Source: Bacteroides ovatus
GTDB lineage: Bacteria; Bacteroidota; Bacteroidia; Bacteroidales; Bacteroidaceae
Reading direction: 5' to 3'
Assembly (NCBI RefSeq): GCF_001314995.1
Contig: NZ_CP012938.1
Location: 3,100,001-3,164,000 of the forward strand
DNA: 64,000 nt
Part shown: positions 58,301-64,000 of the stretch, piece after piece
How positions within the stretch are numbered: position 1 is the first letter of the stretch
Layout: every line of letters starts with the position of its first letter
The notes under the pieces: generated by a model
Told to the model about the DNA's origin: nothing
What the model saw: only the letters and a program-made list of their open reading frames with translations
Databases searched by the model: none
Made by a program: the position numbers and the translations under genes

Positions 58301-59512
58301 GTTCAAAATTTTATTGTTTCCAGAGATCAAGTATAATCCTCCCCCATCTGATCCCACCCATAATTCCCCATTTTGCGAGCGTAGTATAGAAGTCACACAA
58401 ACACCACCATTTGCAGAGTCATTATTAGCATACAAGTTAACAGGACGGAATCCATAAGTAGACTTAGGAATCATAAAAAGTCCTCTCATATAAAGCCCAA
58501 GCCATAGATTTCCCTGTTTATCGTTCAATAATGCATGGATTTTACTGCTCTTCAACTGACCAAAAGGTGAAATTTCACCCAATGTCCATGTCGGACTATA
58601 TATTTCTTCTTCTAAAGGGTTAAAAAACAATACACCTTCCCCCTCACTTCCAACCAGCATAAAAGAAGAGTCCGCTATTACATTCCTTCCTACTGTCAGA
58701 GATTGAGCCAAAGTTCGAGAGGCTTTTTTCCCTTTCGCCCTACGTATTTTTCCATACTGCTTGTCATATATCAATATGCCATGATTCAAAGTACCAATGA
58801 TCAGATTACCAGAAAATTCATCCTCACAATACGAAGTTACTACTATAGATGAAGAAAATGGTTTCATCTCATCACTCCATATATCCCTTATAACTTTTAA
58901 TGACGGTGCATCTAAAAGGACAATCCCTCCCCTTTCTAAAAACACCCACATCTTTTGGGATGAATCAAAATAAATCCCTCTCAAATATTTGGTTGGCAGT
59001 AATTCATTAAAATATTGATGTATGGCCCCTTCTTCTTGCATCGTTTTGACATTCAAAGCATAAATTCCACGTCCCGAAGTACTAATCCACAATTTATCCT
59101 CATCTTTAGCGAAAGCAATGCCACTAATGCTTAAAGAAGAAGCTTGAACGGCATCCAAAGATTCAAATTTGATTTTACGAAAATCAAAATTCCCCGAATC
59201 ATACCATTGGAGATTAGTAGTAGTGGCCACCCATATTTTACCTTGATTATCTTCTATCACTGATACTACTTTATTCCCAGCTAGAGACAAAGAATCATTA
59301 TCATCATGATAAAATGTATCAAACTGTACTCCATCAAAACGAGACAATCCATACGATGTAGAAATCCAGATATATCCTTTACTGTCTTGCATTAAAGATT
59401 CAATCTGGCTACAAGATAGTCCCTCTGAAGAAGTAAACAATTGAGGAGATTGTGCCACAAGTGAAACATGACACATCAGTAACAACATTATTGATACAAG
59501 TGTATTTTTCAT
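55388..59512 (-). CDS. Hybrid two-component system (HTCS) sensor-regulator of the xylan locus
   Basis: Start at ATG 59512 (MKNTLVSIMLL) is preferred: the longer frame begins with a TTG lying upstream of the predicted transcription start. 1374 residues. Signal peptide (to about VAQ), two sets of Reg_prop propeller blades (repeated GYIWISTSYGLSRFDG and GKIWVATTTNLQWYD motifs), a Y_Y_Y domain (about 690-790), a transmembrane helix (WAYIIYTFLLALVTKYL), HisKA with H838 in NLSHEIRTPLT, HATPase (GSGIGLHLAKV), receiver with D1162 in TDLIMPQIGG, and a C-terminal AraC-type domain (SEVAYKVGFKSHSYFTNSF). Senses an oligosaccharide in the periplasm and activates transcription. The receiver's first acidic pair reads VDN instead of VDD. 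Confidence 0.96.
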   Translation of the reverse strand: MKNTLVSIMLLLMCHVSLVAQSPQLFTSSEGLSCSQIESLMQDSKGYIWISTSYGLSRFDGVQFDTFYHDDNDSLSLAGNKVVSVIEDNQGKIWVATTTNLQWYDSGNFDFRKIKFESLDAVQASSLSISGIAFAKDEDKLWISTSGRGIYALNVKTMQEEGAIHQYFNELLPTKYLRGIYFDSSQKMWVFLERGGIVLLDAPSLKVIRDIWSDEMKPFSSSIVVTSYCEDEFSGNLIIGTLNHGILIYDKQYGKIRRAKGKKASRTLAQSLTVGRNVIADSSFMLVGSEGEGVLFFNPLEEEIYSPTWTLGEISPFGQLKSSKIHALLNDKQGNLWLGLYMRGLFMIPKSTYGFRPVNLYANNDSANGGVCVTSILRSQNGELWVGSDGGGLYLISGNNKILNFSKHNSQLTNNSIMAMVEDKRGTIWIATYLGGLYTLAAGQKQIVPYSKLHDMKLSCLAYDKLQDILYVGSLGNGVKAISLSTNEIISITEEDTPFWTFTLYLNGVGDLWMGTAYGLYYYDNAIKKMQEINMPKRELKTQINACCQRGDTLWVGTNRGLIRYDVKNGQGKRYTRSDGLPCDVIETLQKTPAGDVWIGTLNGLSCLTPSTELFKNYYSQDGLQSNEFRFGATFVDKNGELYFGGNNGFTVFNPRRVNSYELPVLEPFFTRLTVLNETIKFNSESSILDAPIDQATRIILNYSDVIFSLDFSVVEFASPNKIVYAYKMEGYEESWQYMPSAYRSAIYRKLPPGEYVFKLKAYIEGSDFDKAAVKSIKIRVLPPWYRSWWAYIIYTFLLALVTKYLHSYWLRRRKRQAELVELQIKEAKLRMFTNLSHEIRTPLTLVMTPLNKFREKEQRPQQKEIYNLMYRNLQRILRLVNQIMDMRKIDNGQLSLKFNEIDLIIFLQDIMKSFEGLATQKHISFAFHSSYNDLKTWIDVANFDKVIFNLLSNAFKFTPEYGSIDVCVETKKKEERIGLPSIIKEYVEIKIYNTGQTISEENLERIFQRFVRVDEHHEQEGSGIGLHLAKVITELHHGLIKACNVDDKGVAFIVDIPLGNVHLSKNEMEVVDTVEDLYSIHRSKIEKIDNVSEFINIQLKDNEERSVVTNKKNVVIVDNNNDLLHYLSMELSRIYNIRIFSNGKEALQDIFENVPDAIITDLIMPQIGGIELCKKVKSNVKTSCVPVIVLTSLTDEESMAMCMNSGADRFLTKPVSLEVLKGSITQAISTREIIKNRLQMDAECKYEETTLDSYNDKLVLRVVDAIKKNIENSEYTVYELSRDIGLSRVHLNRKLKECMNISPVNLIKSIRLKQAAYLLAKHEVNISEVAYKVGFKSHSYFTNSFHEYFKMTPKEFMSAYSDSSDEELAHIIQ

Positions 59513-59539
59513 ATTATATACTATTAAGATATGCAGCAG

Positions 59540-59587
59540 CAAAGTAAAAGTTTTAATTTCAATTCATGATACATATATGATACATAT
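59540..59587. promoter_or_regulatory. HTCS promoter with 11-bp tandem GATACAT repeat
   Basis: A near-consensus -7 box (minus strand TTACTTTG, seven of eight) lies at 59540-59547, giving a leader of about 20 bases before ATG 59512. The unit ATGATACATAT is repeated perfectly in tandem at 59566-59576 and 59577-59587, 28 and 39 bases upstream. The 39-base distance is close to 38 in the second operon, so the HTCS may regulate itself. The remaining DNA to 59803 has no further clear feature. Confidence 0.45.
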
Positions 59588-59803
59588 TTTATAATATTTG
59601 AAACATCCACTACTATGCTACCAGAAACGCATCATTCCTAAAAGGCTTATATGAAAAAAAAATAATTGATAGATTATACAACAAAAATAAAAATGAACGT
59701 TTCAATACATAAACGACACGTATCAAAAAACAAGTTATAAATAATAAAATACATCCATATTTGCAATAGAAATAACGACACTCTTTTATTATATGATTCA
59801 ATC

Positions 59804-61087
59804 ATGGGAAATGCATTTTTAGACAGAAGAACCTTTTTAAAAAACATCGGCATCATGGGAGGAGGATTACTATTAGCCTCCAGTCCCTGGTTATCAACTT
59901 TCGCTGAAGTTGACCACACAATAAACTACAAAGTTCGGTTAGGAATTATAGGTCCCGGATCACGGGGATGTTTCCTTTTAAAATTTATACAGAAAAATCC
60001 TAAAGTCGAAATTGTCGGAATTTGTGATATTTATCAAAAGTCTATTGACAATGCCTTAAAGATTGCACCTAAAGCTAAAGTTTACAAAGACTACAGAGCG
60101 CTATTAGATAGTAATGAAATTGATGCTGTCATCATTACCACCCCCCTATTTCTGCACAAAGAAATGGTCATTGCAGCGATGGATGCCGGTAAACACGTAT
60201 TCTGTGAAAAAGCGTTAGCCATGAATGTCAAAGACTGCTGGCAAATGTACATGAAGCATAAGGCAACCGGAAAAATTTTTTTCACCGGGCAACAACGCTT
60301 ATTCGATCCCCGTTATATCAAAGTCATGGAGATGATTCATACAGGTGTCTTTGGAAATATAGAAGGAATACATACTTTTTGGTATAGAAACGGCGATTGG
60401 CGCAGAAATGTGCCTTCCCCCGAATTAGAGCGCCTCATTAATTGGCGCCTTTATAAAGAATATTCATGCGGGTTGATGACAGAACTAGGCTGCCATCAAT
60501 TGCAAATAGGTAGCTGGGCTATGCGTGCCATCCCCAATAAAGTGATGGGACATGGTGCGATCACGCATTGGAAGGATGGACGTGACGTTGACGATAATAT
60601 CAGTTGTATATATATATTTGATAATGGAGTAAAACTAACTTTCGACTCTGTCATTTCCAATCAATTTTATGGATTAGAAGAACAAATTCTGGGAAATCTG
60701 GGTACGGTAGAGCCTGAAAAAGGAAAATTTTATTTCGAAAAAACGCCACCTGCACCCGGCTTCTTGCAGTTATTAAACCAAATAGAGAATCAATTATTTG
60801 ATGCTATTCCTTTTGCCGGTTCCAGCTGGGAACCCGAAACCATGAAAAATAATAAGGGAGAATATATATTAGGTGAACGCCCCCGCACGGATGGAACCTC
60901 ACTGTTACTCGACGCATATATTGAAGCTGTTATCATAGGAAAACAGCCACAAAACATCGCAGAAGAAGGATATTACGCGAGTGCTCTAACTCTTTTAGGA
61001 TATCAAGCCATAGAAGAAGAGAGAATTATCACTTTTCCTGACGAATTCAAACTTGATTATTTAAACCACAAAAATACTCAGATATGA
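59804..61087 (+). CDS. Tat-exported Gfo/Idh/MocA-family sugar oxidoreductase
   Basis: A 427-residue protein with a twin-arginine signal (DRRTFLKN then a hydrophobic stretch), Rossmann nucleotide site (LGIIGPGSRG), the catalytic Lys in FCEKALAM and a His in ELGCHQLQ. It would bind NAD tightly and act in the periplasm, oxidising or reducing the 3-hydroxyl of a sugar or glycoside, as proposed for members of this family (GH109 enzymes use the same NAD chemistry). It is divergent from the HTCS and begins an operon; its stop overlaps the start of the next gene by four bases. Confidence 0.9.
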   Translation: MGNAFLDRRTFLKNIGIMGGGLLLASSPWLSTFAEVDHTINYKVRLGIIGPGSRGCFLLKFIQKNPKVEIVGICDIYQKSIDNALKIAPKAKVYKDYRALLDSNEIDAVIITTPLFLHKEMVIAAMDAGKHVFCEKALAMNVKDCWQMYMKHKATGKIFFTGQQRLFDPRYIKVMEMIHTGVFGNIEGIHTFWYRNGDWRRNVPSPELERLINWRLYKEYSCGLMTELGCHQLQIGSWAMRAIPNKVMGHGAITHWKDGRDVDDNISCIYIFDNGVKLTFDSVISNQFYGLEEQILGNLGTVEPEKGKFYFEKTPPAPGFLQLLNQIENQLFDAIPFAGSSWEPETMKNNKGEYILGERPRTDGTSLLLDAYIEAVIIGKQPQNIAEEGYYASALTLLGYQAIEEERIITFPDEFKLDYLNHKNTQI

Positions 61088-61362
61088 AAGATACCATAAT
61101 CACATCCAAAAGAAAACAGTTAGAGCTAAAAACTCTTTTAGCTTGCTTTATTATTATGAATTTGATTAATATATATTCAATATATACATTCAATACTTCC
61201 TGGACAGAAGTTATAATGTCTTTAGGCTATGTGACAATAGGTTCTTTCGCGCTCTATATTATATGGACAATCCTACGATTGTTTTTATTCGGATCAAAAC
61301 ATATCCTTGAAACTTTAAAAAAAGATTCAAGGATATGCAATAAAACTTCAGACTCGAAATAG
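61084..61362 (+). CDS. Small two-helix membrane protein of unknown function
   Basis: A 92-residue protein with two hydrophobic segments, about residues 16-36 (LLACFIIMNLINIYSIYTF) and 45-70 (LGYVTIGSFALYIIWTILRLF), and basic ends, suggesting an inner-membrane hairpin. No known family was recognised. It overlaps the oxidoreductase by four bases (ATGA) and is therefore probably translated together with it. A role as membrane anchor or electron-transfer partner for the periplasmic redox enzymes is only a guess. Confidence 0.7.
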   Translation: MKDTIITSKRKQLELKTLLACFIIMNLINIYSIYTFNTSWTEVIMSLGYVTIGSFALYIIWTILRLFLFGSKHILETLKKDSRICNKTSDSK

Positions 61363-61406
61363 TTTTATTAATATAATATTAATCCATTTCAAAACATTAT
61401 TTGCAC

Positions 61407-62141
61407 ATGAAAAACGTTATTCTTTATTTAACATTTATAGGAATTGCAATGACTCCTATTAAAACTTTAGCTCAAGACAATACATTAACCAACCAAGAGA
61501 AAAATGAAGGTTGGAAATTATTGTGGGACGGAAAGACAACAAATGGCTGGAGAGGTGCCAGAATCTCCACTTTCCCGACAAAGGGATGGAAAATTATCGG
61601 CAATGATTTAGTAGTCGAAAAAAGTAAAGGAGAAGAATCAGGCAACGGAGGTGACATTGTTACAATCAAAACCTACAAAAGCTTCGAATTAGTAGCCGAT
61701 TTCAAAATCACGGAAGGAGCCAATAGTGGAATTAAATATTTTGTTGACCCGGACTTGAATAAAGGAAAAGGTTCTGCCATTGGTTGCGAGTTCCAGATTC
61801 TGGATGATGAAAAGCATCCTGACGCAAAAGCCGGAAGAAAAGGAAATCGCACGGTCGGTTCACTATATGATCTCATACCTGCCGGCTCAAATAAATTATT
61901 CAAAAAAAATGAGTTCAACACGGCCCGCATCATTGTTAAAGGTAATCACGTAGAACATTGGTTGAACGGAATTAAAGTCGTAGAATACGAACGTAACAAC
62001 CAAATGTGGAAAGCTTTAGTAGCCGGTAGCAAATACGCAGACTGGCCCAATTTCGGAGAAGGAAAAGAAGGGCATATCCTGCTTCAAGACCATGGTGACG
62101 AGGTTCATTTCAAAAATATAAAAATTAAAGAATTGGATTAA
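61407..62141 (+). CDS. DUF1080 family (3-keto-disaccharide hydrolase-like) secreted protein
   Basis: Start at ATG 61407 gives the signal peptide [15 protein letters not shown]...KTLAQ and 244 residues. The concanavalin-like DUF1080 fold is clear: [78 protein letters not shown] and [17 protein letters not shown]. This family includes enzymes that cleave 3-keto-glycosides after oxidation of the sugar. It sits between oxidoreductase genes, which supports such a role. Confidence 0.9.
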   Translation: MKNVILYLTFIGIAMTPIKTLAQDNTLTNQEKNEGWKLLWDGKTTNGWRGARISTFPTKGWKIIGNDLVVEKSKGEESGNGGDIVTIKTYKSFELVADFKITEGANSGIKYFVDPDLNKGKGSAIGCEFQILDDEKHPDAKAGRKGNRTVGSLYDLIPAGSNKLFKKNEFNTARIIVKGNHVEHWLNGIKVVEYERNNQMWKALVAGSKYADWPNFGEGKEGHILLQDHGDEVHFKNIKIKELD

Positions 62142-62157
62142 CCGACAGGCCAAATAG

Positions 62158-62985
62158 ATGCAAAACATTTTCAAGCAACTTCATGGAGAAAAAGGGGTAC
62201 TCTACTCATGGTATGAAGCAATGCATACCCGTATTGATCTTATTATATGCAATAAGACGAAAGAGGAAAGCATCCTTATTACCCAATTGATAAAAAAGGA
62301 AATACAAAGGATAGAAAAGGTTAGTAATAGATTCGATGAAACAAGCGAGCTATTCAATCTCAATCAAACCGCACATATAAAGCCGGTTTCCGTAAGTGAT
62401 GAACTTTATTCCATATTATCAGATTGCTGCGATCTACATGTTCAAACCTGCCAATGTTTTGACATCACTATCCAATCAGTTCCCCAATTAACAAACAGGA
62501 TGGGAAAGCTTATTATGGACGACATTCAAAAGACCGTTTATTTTACACGAAAAGGAATTAGTCTCGATTTATGTGGATATATAAAGGGATATGCGCTAGA
62601 TTGCATACGGAAAATACTAGAAACAAACCATATATCCGATGCGCTGATTAATCTAGGTAACAGTTCCATATTGGCTATAGGCAATCAGCCTCTAGGACAA
62701 GGATGGAAAATTGAACTGGGTTCTCCAAATTTCAACGCCACTATTGATAAAAGCATTATACTCAAAAACGAGATTTTAACAACTTCAGGTAACAAACGGG
62801 CAAAACAAAAACATATTAAACATCCCATTACTAATCAATGGATCACAGGAATTCGAGAAGTTTCTGTTGTCACTTCGACAGGAAAAGAAGGTGAAGCTTT
62901 ATCTACAGCATTATTTGTAGCAACTGAGCAGGAGCGTTTAAAGATATTGGCAAACTTTTCTTTTCCTTATTTCATAGTTAAATAA
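62158..62985 (+). CDS. Divergent ApbE-family (FAD:protein FMN transferase-like) protein
   Basis: A 275-residue protein resembling ApbE: EAMHTRIDLIICN at the start, SNRFDETSELFNLNQ, LDLCGYIKGYALD (from DLGGIAKGYAVD), DALINLGNSSILAIG (from GGN/GGD), LTTSGNKR and STGKEGEALSTALFVA. ApbE proteins attach FMN covalently to partner proteins or handle metals. Differences from canonical members are NLGNS for NLGGD and Glu for the usual Asp in ADALSTALF. No signal peptide or lipobox is seen, so its location is uncertain. Only 16 bases separate it from the DUF1080 gene. Confidence 0.8.
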   Translation: MQNIFKQLHGEKGVLYSWYEAMHTRIDLIICNKTKEESILITQLIKKEIQRIEKVSNRFDETSELFNLNQTAHIKPVSVSDELYSILSDCCDLHVQTCQCFDITIQSVPQLTNRMGKLIMDDIQKTVYFTRKGISLDLCGYIKGYALDCIRKILETNHISDALINLGNSSILAIGNQPLGQGWKIELGSPNFNATIDKSIILKNEILTTSGNKRAKQKHIKHPITNQWITGIREVSVVTSTGKEGEALSTALFVATEQERLKILANFSFPYFIVK

Positions 62986-63002
62986 TAATATCAAAAGAAA
63001 AA

Positions 63003-64000
63003 ATGAAAAAAGAAGAACTTTCCAGACGAGATTTCATAAAAAAGGTAATGACACTTTCAGCTGCAGCAGCGCTCCCTTCTTGTCTAATCGGAAAAAATAT
63101 AGATGACAGCCTCAATGCATTGAAAGCGATATCCCCCAATGAGAAAATCAATTTAGCTTGCTGTGGTATTGGAAACCGGGGTGGAAGCATCATTAACGAT
63201 CTATATAATACCGGAATGGTAAATATTGTGGCTCTTTGTGATACAGAAATAGGTGCTGCACACACATTGGGTATCTTAAACAGATTCCCCAAAGTCCCCC
63301 GCTTTCAAGATTTCCGGAAAATGTTCGATAAAATGAGCAATCAAATTGATGCCGTCTGCATTGGAGTACCAGACCATACCCATTTCCCAATAACAATGCT
63401 GGCAATGAGCCTTGGCAAACATGTATATGTTGAAAAACCTTTGGCACGTACATTCATAGAATGTGAACTTATGATGCAGGCTGCAAAAAAATACGGTGTG
63501 GTTACCCAAATGGGGAATCAAGGGCATTCAGAAGCCAATTATTTCCAGTTCAAAGCATGGAAAGAAGCCGGCATCATAAAGGACGTGACGGCAATCACCG
63601 CGCATATGAATTCTGCACGTCGTTGGCATGGATGGGATGTGAACATGAAAGATTTTCCTCGTGCAGAGACGGTTCCTGCCACCCTTGATTGGGACTGTTG
63701 GCAAGGAGCACGCCCTCAACGCTCTTACAATCACGACTTCATTAACGGGCAATGGCGCTGTTGGTATGAATATGGCATGGGAGCTTTAGGCGACTGGGGC
63801 GCTCATATTATTGATACTGCTCATGAATTCTTGGAGTTAGGACTACCTTACGAAGTAAATCCGGTCAAACTATCCGGACACAATTCTTTCTTTTTTCCTA
63901 TGTCATCAACTATCTGTTTCCGATTTCCGAAGCGTAAAAATATGCCCGCATTAGACATAACCTGGTATGACGGCATTGATAACCAACCGGAGTTACCGGA
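63003..64000 (+). CDS. Second Tat-exported Gfo/Idh/MocA-family oxidoreductase (runs off window)
   Basis: Starts at ATG 63003 and remains open at the end of the window (332 complete codons). Tat signal (LSRRDFIKK, then ALPSCLIG, where a lipobox-like Cys follows), Rossmann site (CCGIGNRGGS), catalytic Lys in VEKPLARTF and the typical ALGDWGAHIIDTAHEF with a His. It has motifs not shared by the first oxidoreductase (WHGWDVNM, PATLDWDCWQGA), as in the family members working on glycosides. It would form a second redox step, or the reverse one, in the same pathway. Confidence 0.9.
   Translation, partial: MKKEELSRRDFIKKVMTLSAAAALPSCLIGKNIDDSLNALKAISPNEKINLACCGIGNRGGSIINDLYNTGMVNIVALCDTEIGAAHTLGILNRFPKVPRFQDFRKMFDKMSNQIDAVCIGVPDHTHFPITMLAMSLGKHVYVEKPLARTFIECELMMQAAKKYGVVTQMGNQGHSEANYFQFKAWKEAGIIKDVTAITAHMNSARRWHGWDVNMKDFPRAETVPATLDWDCWQGARPQRSYNHDFINGQWRCWYEYGMGALGDWGAHIIDTAHEFLELGLPYEVNPVKLSGHNSFFFPMSSTICFRFPKRKNMPALDITWYDGIDNQPELP

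Noticed and set aside
59674..59919. Minus-strand frame overlapping the start of the oxidoreductase
   Set aside because: Overlaps a clear Tat-signal gene on the other strand and has no recognisable features.
1..64000. CRISPR arrays, tRNA or rRNA genes, integrase genes
   Set aside because: No regularly spaced repeats, cloverleaf-like sequences, rRNA segments or integrase motifs were noticed in either strand; a dedicated search was not possible.

Overview
The window looks like the chromosome of a gut Bacteroidota species close to Bacteroides or Phocaeicola. The evidence is three SusC/SusD-type outer-membrane pairs, BACON-domain lipoproteins, a hybrid two-component regulator (HTCS), Bacteroides-type -7 boxes (TAnnTTTG), an IS4-family element and AT-rich intergenic DNA. 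Nearly all of it is a two-part xylan utilisation locus. No species assignment was possible from sequence alone.

Layout. (i) Positions 1-18767, minus strand, read from 18767 downward: a TIG/NHL lipoprotein, SusC, SusD, a DUF1735-type lipoprotein, an active GH10 xylanase with an internal carbohydrate-binding insert, a BACON/beta-helix lipoprotein, GH27, GH43, a GH115 gene collapsed by an internal deletion, a frameshifted MG2/plug-domain gene, and the start of another GH43-like gene cut by the window edge. (ii) Positions 19424-32576, minus strand, a block of enzymes only: GH97, GH43-CBM6, a sialate-O-acetylesterase-like/GH95 fusion, GH43, GH3 and GH67. Part of this block is much richer in GC than its neighbours. 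(iii) Positions 32600-35210, a scar: an IS4-family element with a stop-interrupted transposase, a decayed third copy of the beta-helix gene, and the tail of an AraC-type regulator fused to it. (iv) Positions 35250-54805, minus strand: SusC-SusD-SusC-SusD-lipoprotein-GH10 (the gene order known as the xus cluster), then a beta-helix lipoprotein, GH115 and GH2. The GH10 protein here has lost both catalytic glutamates and is probably a binding protein. (v) Positions 55388-59512, minus strand: the HTCS sensor-regulator. (vi) Positions 59804-64000, plus strand and divergent from the HTCS: two Tat-exported Gfo/Idh/MocA oxidoreductases, a two-helix membrane protein, a DUF1080 (3-keto-disaccharide hydrolase-like) protein and a divergent ApbE-type flavin transferase.

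How the parts fit. The surface lipoproteins and GH10 enzyme capture and cut xylan, and the SusC/D pairs import the oligosaccharides. GH115 and GH67 remove (methyl)glucuronic acid, GH43 enzymes remove arabinose or xylose, GH95, GH97, GH27 and GH2 remove galactose-type decorations, and GH3 releases xylose. The HTCS probably senses a xylo-oligosaccharide in the periplasm. Its likely binding sites (GATACAT-type repeats at matching distances from a -7 box) occur before both SusC operons and before the HTCS gene itself. The divergent redox operon may add a periplasmic oxidation-based route for cleaving glycosidic bonds.

The most interesting points are the catalytically dead GH10 protein in the xyn10C position, the redox operon with its own ApbE-like protein, the shared operator layout, the family of BACON/beta-helix lipoproteins of unknown activity, and the scar in the middle of the locus. 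No rRNA, tRNA or CRISPR array was seen.
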